From an uncultured Collinsella sp. (GTDB lineage: Bacteria; Actinomycetota; Coriobacteriia; Coriobacteriales; Coriobacteriaceae), in the NCBI GenBank assembly GCA_902494565.1, contig CABUTN010000038.1:1-15094 (forward strand): a DNA stretch of 15,094 bases. Direction: 5' to 3'. The translations under genes were made by a program, and so were the position numbers. The notes beneath the pieces are model-generated. The model ran no database searches, had not been told where the DNA came from, and saw only the letters and a list, made by a program, of their open reading frames with translations. This document shows, piece after piece, positions 8,124 to 14,579 of the stretch (its first letter is position 1; each line of letters begins with the position of its first letter).

Positions 8124-9371
8124 CTAGATCAGGTCCTCCGCATCATCGAAGGCGTCGGTGTCGTGAACACCGCAGAAACGGGAGCCGGGACGGGCCTGGT
8201 TGCGGCACTGGATGCCGTCCTCGGACACGAACTCGCAGCGACGGACGTCCTCGTCTTCCTCGTCGCCGATCAGATCGGCGGCGGGCTCCTCGTGAACGGG
8301 AACGTTCTTGAGGATGTCGGCGGCAAGGGTCTCGGACTTAATGTCGATGTGCCAGCCGGTCAGGCGCGCGGCGAGACGGGCGTTCTGGCCCTCCTTGCCG
8401 ATAGCGAGGGACAGCTGGTCGTCGGGCACGATAACGCCGGCGTAGGCCTTCTCCTCGTCGATAAGGACGCGAGTGACCTTGGCGGGCGACAGGGCGTTGG
8501 CGACATAGACGGCCGGATCGGCATCCCACAGGATGACGTCGACGCGCTCGCCACGGAGCTCACCCACGACGGCGCGAACACGGCTGCCCTTGGGGCCGAC
8601 GCAGGCGCCAACCGGATCCAGGCGATCGTCGAGCGAGTGGACGGCGACCTTAGAGCGCTGACCGGGCTCGCGGGCGATCGACTTGATCTGGACGGTGCCC
8701 TCATAGATCTCGGGCACCTCCTGCTCAAACAAACGACGCATGAGCTCGGGGTGGGTACGGGAGATGACAATCGGCGGACGGCTGTGCTCGCCACGAACCG
8801 GCTGCAGGTTGGAGTTGGGGTCGCGAACGTCGATGATCACGGCCTTGATGTGCTGGTTGTGCAGGTAGCGCTCGCCCATCGGACGCTCGTTGCGCTCGTT
8901 CTCGTAACGGCGCTGGTCGAAGTGCGGGAGCTCGGCCTCGACGCCCTCGCGAATCTTGACGATCGTGAAGTCGGGAGTGGACTGCAACACGGTACCGCTG
9001 ATGAGGTCACCGATGCGGCCGGAGAACTCCTCGTAGATCTGCTCGCGGGCGGAGTTGCGCACGATGGCGTTGATCTCGGCCTTGGCGTGCTGGGCGGCGA
9101 TGCGGCTCGTGTTCTTGGGAGTGACGTCGATCTCCTCGAACTCGGTGAAGTTGCCCTCCTCGTCCATGGAATCGTCGATCGGCTCCAGACGGTAGACGTA
9201 GATCTTGCCGGTGGTGCGGTCGATGGTCACCTTGGCGCCCCACTCAAGATGCAGGATCTCGGCATAGCTCTTGGCGAGCGACTGCTCCAGGCGGTCGATC
9301 AGGTAGAGCTGGTCGATGTGCTTCTCCTGGCAAAGCTCCATCAGGGCGGACATCATGTCGGATGCTGCCAT
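8124..9371 (-). CDS. nusA: Transcription termination/antitermination factor NusA with Cys/His-rich tail
   Basis: NusA binds RNA polymerase and modulates pausing, termination and rRNA antitermination. With the start chosen here it has 415 residues. An N-terminal RNAP-binding domain (MMSALMELCQEKHIDQ...) is followed by an S1 domain around residues 125-195 (GDLISGTVLQ, ELPHFDQRRY). Two KH domains follow, shown by VGACVGPKGSRVRAV and LAIGKEGQNARLAARL. After an acidic linker the last 40 residues carry Cys379, Cys389, Cys400 and His403, a possible zinc site not found in standard NusA. The start is the ATG at 9369-9371, which has AAGGAAAG about 4-5 nt upstream and lies 1 nt past the rimP stop. An ATG 11 codons earlier would overlap rimP by 32 nt and is less likely. 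Regulation is probably through the rimP leader hairpin. Confidence 0.95.
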   Translation of the reverse strand: MAASDMMSALMELCQEKHIDQLYLIDRLEQSLAKSYAEILHLEWGAKVTIDRTTGKIYVYRLEPIDDSMDEEGNFTEFEEIDVTPKNTSRIAAQHAKAEINAIVRNSAREQIYEEFSGRIGDLISGTVLQSTPDFTIVKIREGVEAELPHFDQRRYENERNERPMGERYLHNQHIKAVIIDVRDPNSNLQPVRGEHSRPPIVISRTHPELMRRLFEQEVPEIYEGTVQIKSIAREPGQRSKVAVHSLDDRLDPVGACVGPKGSRVRAVVGELRGERVDVILWDADPAVYVANALSPAKVTRVLIDEEKAYAGVIVPDDQLSLAIGKEGQNARLAARLTGWHIDIKSETLAADILKNVPVHEEPAADLIGDEEDEDVRRCEFVSEDGIQCRNQARPGSRFCGVHDTDAFDDAEDLI

Positions 9372-9372
9372 C

Positions 9373-9867
9373 TTACTTTCCTTCCTTCGCGGGCTTGAAG
9401 TCATAGGTGGGCTTCAACTTGCACTTTTTAACATCAGAGAAATCGAGGGTGACGGACTCGCCGTCCTCGAGCTCGAGGGTCACGTTCGTCTCGGTGGCGG
9501 CGGCAATCTTACCGGCGTACTTGCGACGGCCCTCGGTGGCGGTGGAGGTGAGCTCGCAGTTCTCGCCCACAAAGCGGGCAAAGTCACTCGGGCGGCGCAG
9601 CGGACGCGCCATACCCGGGCTCGACACCTCGAGCGTATAGCTCGAAGAGATGGGGTCGAGCTCCTCAATCACATCGCCGACCCATTTGGTGTTGGCCGTG
9701 ACGTCATTGAGCGACAGGCTCTGACCCTCGGCACCCTCGATACGCACACGCACGCAGGGGGCCTTGGTGGCACCCACGAGCTCAACGTCGACGATGTCGA
9801 TATCGTGCTGGGGAGCAACGGCCTCGAGCGCGTCGATGATCGCCTGCTCGGTCTTGGTCTTGACCAT
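9373..9867 (-). CDS. rimP: Ribosome maturation factor RimP
   Basis: RimP helps assemble the 30S subunit by assisting binding of ribosomal proteins near the central pseudoknot. The 164-residue protein has the family's two-domain pattern: an N-terminal domain with VVDVELVGA-like IVDVELVGATKAPCVRV and the diagnostic YTLEVSSPGMARPLRRP segment, then a C-terminal SH3-like part with TLELEDGESVTLDFSDVKK. The reading frame is open upstream to about 10047, but it would then cross a terminator hairpin and a promoter. The start at 9865-9867 is supported by a near-perfect GGAGGTG about 5 nt upstream. It is the first gene of the operon and leaves 1 nt before nusA. The order rimP-nusA is conserved across bacteria. 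Confidence 0.93.
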   Translation of the reverse strand: MVKTKTEQAIIDALEAVAPQHDIDIVDVELVGATKAPCVRVRIEGAEGQSLSLNDVTANTKWVGDVIEELDPISSSYTLEVSSPGMARPLRRPSDFARFVGENCELTSTATEGRRKYAGKIAAATETNVTLELEDGESVTLDFSDVKKCKLKPTYDFKPAKEGK

Positions 9868-9887
9868 TGCGGCACCTCCATCCATAC

Positions 9888-9920
9888 AAAAAAGAAGCGG
9901 GGCCGAAACCCCACTTCTTT
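9888..9920 (-). terminator. Terminator-like hairpin in the rimP leader (candidate attenuator)
   Basis: On the minus strand a 12-bp stem pairs 9909-9920 with 9891-9902 around a 6-nt loop (UUUCGG). One pair is a G·U wobble that would be a mismatch on the plus strand. The 3' arm runs into six T residues at 9893-9888. This is a textbook intrinsic terminator, yet it lies between the rimP promoter and the rimP ribosome binding site, only about 8 nt before the latter. Since leuS has its own terminator further upstream, this hairpin most likely attenuates the operon. Confidence 0.8.
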
Positions 9921-9945
9921 CAATTACAACTTCATTTGCAAGCAA

Positions 9946-9974
9946 ACTATACCAATACCTGCGCAAACGTGCAA
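9946..9974 (-). promoter_or_regulatory. Promoter of the rimP-nusA-infB operon
   Basis: On the minus strand there is a -35 TTGCAC at 9974-9969, a 17-nt spacer, and a -10 TATAGT at 9951-9946 preceded by TGG (an extended -10). Both boxes are close to the housekeeping sigma consensus and the spacing is ideal. The predicted start point is near 9939-9937, giving a leader of about 70 nt that contains the terminator-like hairpin. Confidence 0.75.
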
Positions 9975-10059
9975 CCACAACACAAACCCGCAGGTCAGCG
10001 TGAGCACAGGTTCTCCACAAGAAATGGATAATTGGGTGTTGTCGCAAGCATCCATAACC

Positions 10060-10099
10060 AAAAGGAGGGACGACCCAGCCGGATCGCCCCTCGCTTTTT
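10060..10099 (-). terminator. Intrinsic terminator of leuS
   Basis: A 9-bp stem pairs 10084-10092 with 10065-10073 around a 10-nt loop, flanked by AAAAA on the 5' side and CTTTT on the 3' side in minus-strand sense. One pair is G·U on the minus strand but mismatched on the plus strand, which favours leuS as the terminated gene. It lies about 24 nt after the leuS stop. A T-run on the plus side (10095-10099) could make it partly bidirectional. Confidence 0.75.
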
Positions 10100-10122
10100 G
10101 ATGCCAGCTATGCGCGCAGCGC

Positions 10123-12699
10123 TTACTTGACCACCAGGTTAACCAGCTTGCCGGGCACGCAGATGGCCTTGACGACCGTCTTACCCTCAAGCCACTTGGC
10201 AACGGCTTCCTCGGCGGCAGCCTGCATCTCCTCGTTGGAGGCGTCGCGGGCGACGTCGATGCGGCCACGGACCTTGCCGAGCACCTGTACGACGATCTGC
10301 ACCGTGCCCTCGATGGACTCGGCCAGGTCGAACTCGGGCCAGGCGGCGGTGTAGGCATTGCCCTCACAGCCGAGTGCCTCATGCCACAGCTCGTCGGCCC
10401 AGAACGGGCAGATGGGAGCAAGGACGCTCACGATATCCTTGGCCACGCCGTAGCACAGAGCCTTATCGCGGTCAGCACCCTCGGTGGCGTTGAGGTAGGC
10501 GCTCGCCGCGTTGACGAGTTCCATGACGGCCGAGATCGCGGTGTTGAACTGGCCGCGGTCGAAGTCCTCGGTGCACTTGGCGATGGTGCGGTGACGCTCG
10601 CGATAGAGCTTCATCGCGACCTCGTCGATCACGGACTTGTCAAAGGCCGCGTTGGCGTCGCCGGACTGGACGAGCTGCCACACGATACGCCAGGCGCGCT
10701 TAATGAAGCGGTTAGCGCCCTCGACGGCCTTGGGATCCCAGTCGAAGTCCTTCTCGGGCGGGGCGATAAACAGGATCGCCAGACGCATGGTGTCGGCGCC
10801 GTAGGGCTCGATGACCGAGCTCGGGGGCACGACGTTGCCCTTGGACTTGGACATGGTGTCGCCGTTCTCGTCCTTGACCATGCCCTGGCACAGCAGGTTG
10901 GTGAAGGGCTCGTCAACGCTCAGCAGGCCCAGGTCGCGCAGGGCCTTGGTAAAGAAGCGGCTGTAGAGCAGGTGCAAAATGGCATGCTCGATGCCGCCGA
11001 TGTAGTTATCGACGGGCATCCAACGATCGGCAGCCTCGCGGGAGAAGGGCAGCTCGGTGTTGTGCGGGTCGGTATAGCGCAGGTAATACCAGCTGGAGCA
11101 GGTGAAGGTGTCCATGGTATCGGTCTCGCGCTTGGCCGGGCGACCGCAGACCGGGCAGGTGGTCTCGTAGAACTCCTTGCACTCGGCGAGGGTCTCGCCG
11201 GCGCCCAGGTCCAGGTTCTCGGGCAGCGTCACCGGCAGCTGGTCCTCGGGAACAGGCACGATGCCGCAGTGCTCGCAGTGGATGGCCGGGATGGGGTTGC
11301 CCCAGTAGCGCTGGCGGCTGATGAGCCAGTCGCGCAGACGGAACTCGACCTTGCGACGGCCGCAGCCCATGGCCTCGAGGTCGGCCACGATCGCAGCCTC
11401 GCCCTCGGAATGCTTGCCGCCGCGCATGCCGGTGTACTTGCCGGACTGGACGAGCGTGCCCTCGGCAGCGTGGGCGCAATCCCAGTCGACGGTCTCGGCA
11501 TGGAAGGTATCGATGGTCTCGCCGCTGGCCTCGACGGCAGCGCGGTCGTCATCGTCCAGGATGATCGGCACGATCGGCAGGTCGTACTTGCGGGCGAACT
11601 CAAAGTCGCGCTGGTCTCCACAGGGAACGGCCATGACGGCGCCGGTGCCGTAGTCGGCAACGACATAATCGGCAACCCACACGGGGACCTTCTCGCCGTT
11701 GACGGGGTTCACCACATAGCGGCCGGTAAATGCACCGTGCTTCTCGAGGGTACCCTGGGCACGCTCGACGGCAGAGATATGCTTGGAGTCCTCGACGATC
11801 TTGGTGACGGCCTCCTCGTACTCCGTGCCCTCGACGAGCTCGTGCAGGCGCGCGTACTCGGGAGCCAGGACAAAGAAGGAGACACCGAAGAGCGTGTCGG
11901 CTCGCGTGGTGAAGACGGTGATCTTACCCTCGTCGCCCTCGATGGGCTCGCCATCCTTGTCGCACAGGGTAAAGTCGACCTCGGCGCCCTCGGAGCGGCC
12001 GATCCAGTTGGCCTGCATCTGCTTGACGCGCTCGGGCCAGCCGGGGAGCTTATCCAGATCGTCGAGCAGCTCCTGGGAGTACTCGGTAATCTTGAAGTAC
12101 CACTGCTCCAGGTCGCGCTTCTCGGGCTCGGTGCCGCAGCGCCAGCACTTGCCCTCGGTGACCTGCTCGTTGGCCAGAACGGTCTTACAGGTGGGGCACC
12201 AGTTGACCGGGTTCTTCTTGCGGTAGACCAGGCCCTTTTCCCACATCTTCTCAAAGATCCACTGGCCCCAGCGGTAATAGTCGGGGCTGCAGGTCTTGAC
12301 CATGCGATCCAGATCGTAGGAGAAGCCCATGCGCTTCATCGTGGCGAGCGCCTGGTCCATGTTCTTATACGTCCAGGCGGCAGCCTGCGTGTTGTGCTTG
12401 ATGGCGGCGTTCTCGGCAGGCAGGCCAAAGGCATCGAAGCCGATGGGGTGCAGCACGTCGTAGCCGCGCATGCGGGCCTGACGGGCCATGGCATCGCCGA
12501 TGGTATAGTTGCGCGCGTGGCCCATGTGCAGGTCGCCCGACGGATACGGGAACATCTCGAGCACGTACTTCTTGGGCTTGCTGTCGTCGGTGTCGACGGC
12601 AAAGAGGTTGGAGTCCTCCCAGGCCTTCATCCACCTAGACTCAATGGCCTGCGCGTCGTATGCAGGAATCTCGTCCTTATGATCTGTGCAATCGCACAT
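10123..12699 (-). CDS. leuS: Leucyl-tRNA synthetase LeuS
   Basis: LeuRS charges tRNA(Leu) with leucine and edits mischarged products. The 858-residue protein has the usual bacterial length. The class I signatures are HMGH at 58-61 (in PSGDLHMGHARNY) and MSKSKG from 616. A zinc-binding insertion has Cys168, Cys171, Cys185 and Cys188, and a second set of CxxC pairs lies at 475/478 and 515/518. The CP1 editing domain between the signatures carries TTRADTLFG, the YGTGAVMAVP segment and the GDQRDFEFA motif, whose Asp normally contacts the amino group of mischarged residues. The anticodon-binding and C-terminal domains are complete to a TAA stop. The ATG has AGGAG about 5 nt upstream. The gene is monocistronic: a structured leader upstream suggests control of expression, and a terminator follows it. 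Confidence 0.97.
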   Translation of the reverse strand: MCDCTDHKDEIPAYDAQAIESRWMKAWEDSNLFAVDTDDSKPKKYVLEMFPYPSGDLHMGHARNYTIGDAMARQARMRGYDVLHPIGFDAFGLPAENAAIKHNTQAAAWTYKNMDQALATMKRMGFSYDLDRMVKTCSPDYYRWGQWIFEKMWEKGLVYRKKNPVNWCPTCKTVLANEQVTEGKCWRCGTEPEKRDLEQWYFKITEYSQELLDDLDKLPGWPERVKQMQANWIGRSEGAEVDFTLCDKDGEPIEGDEGKITVFTTRADTLFGVSFFVLAPEYARLHELVEGTEYEEAVTKIVEDSKHISAVERAQGTLEKHGAFTGRYVVNPVNGEKVPVWVADYVVADYGTGAVMAVPCGDQRDFEFARKYDLPIVPIILDDDDRAAVEASGETIDTFHAETVDWDCAHAAEGTLVQSGKYTGMRGGKHSEGEAAIVADLEAMGCGRRKVEFRLRDWLISRQRYWGNPIPAIHCEHCGIVPVPEDQLPVTLPENLDLGAGETLAECKEFYETTCPVCGRPAKRETDTMDTFTCSSWYYLRYTDPHNTELPFSREAADRWMPVDNYIGGIEHAILHLLYSRFFTKALRDLGLLSVDEPFTNLLCQGMVKDENGDTMSKSKGNVVPPSSVIEPYGADTMRLAILFIAPPEKDFDWDPKAVEGANRFIKRAWRIVWQLVQSGDANAAFDKSVIDEVAMKLYRERHRTIAKCTEDFDRGQFNTAISAVMELVNAASAYLNATEGADRDKALCYGVAKDIVSVLAPICPFWADELWHEALGCEGNAYTAAWPEFDLAESIEGTVQIVVQVLGKVRGRIDVARDASNEEMQAAAEEAVAKWLEGKTVVKAICVPGKLVNLVVK

Positions 12700-12701
12700 A
12701 T

Positions 12702-12722
12702 CAGCTCCTTTAATCTTAGCTG
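12702..12722 (-). promoter_or_regulatory. Candidate hairpin covering the leuS ribosome binding site
   Basis: On the minus strand CAGCT (12722-12718) can pair with AGCTG (12706-12702), five base pairs around an 11-nt loop. The leuS Shine-Dalgarno AAAGGAG spans the loop and the 3' arm. The CAGC part is the unpaired bulge at the foot of the long leuS leader stem, so the two structures abut or compete. The stem is short, so this is a suggestion only. Confidence 0.35.
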
Positions 12723-12846
12723 GGGTCGGTCGGCTTGGCTTTATTCGCTACTGCGGACAGTCCTGTGCAAGACGAAGAGCACATTAAATGCTCTTTTTTT
12801 GCGTGCGGAACTTGTAGCGAACAAAGCCAAGCCGACCGACCCTAAG
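12715..12846 (-). repeat. Long inverted repeat forming the leuS 5' leader stem
   Basis: Two 29-nt arms, 12723-12751 and 12814-12842, are inverted copies of each other with a single difference. That difference is a G·U pair in minus-strand RNA but an A·C mismatch in plus-strand RNA, so the structure suits the leuS transcript. The stem can extend by four pairs (12715-12718 with 12843-12846) across a 4-nt bulge. The 62-nt apical part contains further pairing: a short AGUUCC/GGACU helix, then GCAA/UUGC and a 7-bp AAGAGCA/UGCUCUU helix at the tip. The whole forms a rod ending about 15 nt before the leuS Shine-Dalgarno. I do not see a T-box consensus (AGGGTGGnACCGCG) or any known riboswitch. A small non-autonomous element with terminal repeats is the alternative. 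Confidence 0.75.
12775..12800 (+). terminator. Plus-strand terminator-like hairpin inside the leuS leader
   Basis: Read on the plus strand, AAGAGCA (12775-12781) pairs with TGCTCTT (12789-12795) around a 7-nt loop and runs into seven T residues (12794-12800). This is a good intrinsic terminator by form. No plus-strand gene or clear promoter feeds it. It may stop antisense transcription into the guaB 3' end, or simply be the tip of the leuS leader rod. Confidence 0.5.
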
Positions 12847-12859
12847 GTTAACTTGACTG

Positions 12860-12868
12860 ATGATAGCA
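12860..12868 (-). promoter_or_regulatory. Possible leuS promoter (extended -10)
   Basis: Minus-strand TGCTATCAT at 12868-12860 matches an extended -10 (TGn plus TATCAT). No good -35 lies at the correct distance, because the guaB terminator stem occupies that place. The start point would be near 12853, just before the long leader stem. A second possibility is TTGAGT near 12933 with GATAAA 17 nt downstream, which would put the guaB terminator hairpin inside the leuS leader. Confidence 0.35.
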
Positions 12869-12876
12869 AATACGAC

Positions 12877-12911
12877 AAGCGAGATGCCTGCGACTTGCAG
12901 GCATCTCGCTT
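12877..12911 (-). terminator. Hairpin terminator downstream of guaB
   Basis: A perfect 15-bp stem (12877-12891 with 12897-12911) closes a 5-nt loop about 50 nt after the guaB stop. The minus-strand tail is CTTGTCGTATTT, only moderately U-rich; the plus-strand tail CTTTATC is similar, so it may act in both directions. A smaller 5-bp hairpin, GGTTG/CAACC at 12926-12940, lies between it and the stop codon. Confidence 0.65.
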
Positions 12912-12959
12912 TATCTAAATAACGTGGTTGGAACTCAACCTTTATATGCAGCTCTTATC

Positions 12960-14471
12960 CTATCGATAAGACACAGACTGCTGCGAATCCTTGACGACTA
13001 CGTCGTGGGCGCCGCCTTCGACGATTGAGGTGGAGCTCACCAGGGTCAGGCGTGCCTTTTCCTGGAGCTCGGGAATCGAGAGGGCACCGCAGTTGCACAT
13101 CGTGGACTTGACCTTGTAAAGCGTGCCGCCCACGCCGTCCTTGAGGGAGCCGGCGTAAGGCACGTAGGAGTCGACGCCCTCGACGAAGCTGAGCTTCGCG
13201 GCGCCGCCCAGGTCGTAGCGCTGCCAGTTGCGGGCACGCGCGGAACCCTCGCCCCAGTACTCCTTCATGTACTGGCCGTTGACGTTGACGCGCTCGGTCG
13301 GGCTCTCGTCAAAGCGAGCGAAGTAGCGGCCCAGCATCATAAAGTCGGCACCCATAGCAAGAGCGAGCGTCATGTGGTAGTCGTAGACGATGCCACCGTC
13401 GGAGCACACAGGCACGTAGACGCCGGTCTCCTCGTAGTACTCGTCGCGAGCGCGGCAGACGTCGATCAGCGCGGTGGCCTGGCCACGGCCGATGCCCTTG
13501 GTCTCGCGGGTAATGCAGATGGAACCGCCGCCGATACCGACCTTGATGAAATCGGCACCGCAGTCGGCCAGGAAGCGGAAGCCCTCGGCGTCGACGACGT
13601 TACCAGCACCGACCTTGACATCCTCGCCGTAGTTGGCGCGGATCCACTCGATGGTGCGCTTCTGCCACTCGCTGAAGCCCTCGGAAGAGTCGATGCACAG
13701 GACATCGGCGCCGGCCTCGATGAGCAGCGGCACGCGCTCGGCATAGTCGCGGGTGTTGATGCCGGCGCCGACCATGTAGCGCTTATCGCCGTCGAGTAGC
13801 TCGTTGGGGTTGGTCTTGTGGCTATCGTAGTCCTTACGGAAAACGATGCCCATCAGGTGATCGTTGTCGTCGACGATGGGCAGGGCGTTGAGCTTGTTGT
13901 CCCAGATGACGTCGTTGGCAACCTTGAGGCTGATGTTCTTGTCGCCCACGATGAGCTGCTCACGCGGGGTCATGAACTCGGAGACCTTCGTCTGGTGGTC
14001 ATCGCGGCTGGGGCGATAGTCACGGCTGGTGACGATGCCCAGGAGCTTACCCTTGGGAGTGCCATCGTCGGTAACCGGCATGGTGGAGTGACCGGTCTTC
14101 TCCTTGAGCTCGATGACCTGCTCCATGGTCATGTCGGGGGTCAGCGTAGAATCGGACTGAACGAAGCCGGCCTTGTGATCCTTGACGGCCTTGACCATAG
14201 CGGCCTCGGACTCGGCGCTCTGGGAACCGTAAATGAAGGACAGGCCACCCTCGGTAGCGAGCGCGACACCCATGTCGACGCCCGAAACGGACTGCATGAT
14301 GGCGGAAACCATGGGGATGTTCAGGGTGATTGCCGGCTTCTCACCGCGCTTAAAGCGGGTCAGCGGAGTCTTGAGAGAGACGTTGTTGGGGATGCACTGC
14401 GAGGACGAGTAACCAGGGACCAGCAGATACTCCGAAAACGTGTGGGACTCACCGGGAAAGAACGTAGCCAT
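12960..14471 (-). CDS. guaB: IMP dehydrogenase, Tritrichomonas-type
   Basis: The enzyme oxidises IMP to XMP with NAD+, the committed step of guanine nucleotide synthesis. The 503-residue protein has a TIM-barrel interrupted by two CBS domains at about residues 105-225. The catalytic loop reads GIGGGSICITRE with the nucleophile at Cys319, where most bacterial enzymes have GPGSICTTR. The mobile flap carries the catalytic pair Arg418-Tyr419 in NWQRYDLGG, followed by GVDSYVPYAG. A conserved CSDGGI phosphate-binding loop lies between. From memory, length and residue numbers equal those of the Tritrichomonas foetus enzyme (503 aa; Cys319, Arg418, Tyr419). The ATG has AAGGAG about 5 nt upstream. The gene appears monocistronic: it has its own promoter with adjacent palindromes and its own terminator, and is divergent from a small regulator. 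Confidence 0.95.
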   Translation of the reverse strand: MATFFPGESHTFSEYLLVPGYSSSQCIPNNVSLKTPLTRFKRGEKPAITLNIPMVSAIMQSVSGVDMGVALATEGGLSFIYGSQSAESEAAMVKAVKDHKAGFVQSDSTLTPDMTMEQVIELKEKTGHSTMPVTDDGTPKGKLLGIVTSRDYRPSRDDHQTKVSEFMTPREQLIVGDKNISLKVANDVIWDNKLNALPIVDDNDHLMGIVFRKDYDSHKTNPNELLDGDKRYMVGAGINTRDYAERVPLLIEAGADVLCIDSSEGFSEWQKRTIEWIRANYGEDVKVGAGNVVDAEGFRFLADCGADFIKVGIGGGSICITRETKGIGRGQATALIDVCRARDEYYEETGVYVPVCSDGGIVYDYHMTLALAMGADFMMLGRYFARFDESPTERVNVNGQYMKEYWGEGSARARNWQRYDLGGAAKLSFVEGVDSYVPYAGSLKDGVGGTLYKVKSTMCNCGALSIPELQEKARLTLVSSTSIVEGGAHDVVVKDSQQSVSYR

Positions 14472-14522
14472 GTTTCTCCTTTTTCCATGCGACCGGTCGG
14501 CTGCAGGCCTCGTAGGACCCAG

Positions 14523-14548
14523 CCCAACCTTGGGCGCCCAATACTGGG
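14523..14548. promoter_or_regulatory. Tandem palindromes at the guaB start point (candidate operator)
   Basis: Two 12-bp palindromic units, CCCAACCTTGGG (14523-14534) and CCCAATACTGGG (14537-14548), lie 2 bp apart and agree at 9 of 12 positions. Between them they also create a perfect 12-bp palindrome, TTGGGCGCCCAA (14530-14541). They cover the predicted guaB start point (near 14544) and the first 20 transcribed bases, a typical position for a repressor. In RNA the segment could instead form a GCCCA/UGGGC hairpin. The binding protein is unknown. Confidence 0.5.
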
Positions 14549-14550
14549 GA

Positions 14551-14579
14551 AGTATCTTAACGCACTTTGACTGCTACAA
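14551..14579 (-). promoter_or_regulatory. Predicted guaB promoter
   Basis: On the minus strand there is a -35 TTGTAG at 14579-14574, a 17-nt spacer and a -10 GATACT at 14556-14551. Each box matches the consensus at four of six positions. The start point would fall near 14544, giving a leader of about 73 nt. The -35 box shares DNA with the -10 of the divergent plus-strand promoter. Confidence 0.5.

Noticed and set aside
8163..9398. A 411-codon open frame on the plus strand opposite nusA
   Set aside because: Antisense shadow of nusA with Gly/Leu/Asp-rich composition and no support for translation.
9372..9404. An 11-residue longer start for nusA at 9404
   Set aside because: It would overlap rimP by 32 nt. 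The downstream ATG has a good Shine-Dalgarno and gives the normal NusA beginning.
10011..10031. Two inverted near-matches to the DnaA box (TTCTCCACA and AATGGATAA)
   Set aside because: Both deviate from the consensus, there is no cluster, and the neighbouring genes are not those of a replication origin.
9868..10047. A 60-codon N-terminal extension of rimP
   Set aside because: The added part would be translated across the promoter and the terminator hairpin, has no family similarity, and a near-perfect ribosome site precedes the internal ATG at 9867.
12716..12784. Short leader-peptide frames upstream of leuS (22 aa from ATG at 12784; 13 aa from GTG at 12782)
   Set aside because: Neither has a convincing ribosome binding site. 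The 13-aa frame has only two leucine codons and the longer one only one, so a leucine attenuation peptide is not supported.
12700..12860. A T-box riboswitch for leuS
   Set aside because: The conserved T-box sequence, a specifier loop in a Stem I, and a terminator/antiterminator pair are all not seen.
10381..12918. An 845-codon open frame on the plus strand opposite leuS
   Set aside because: Same explanation as the infB antisense frame: no domain, low-complexity composition, and full overlap with leuS and its leader.
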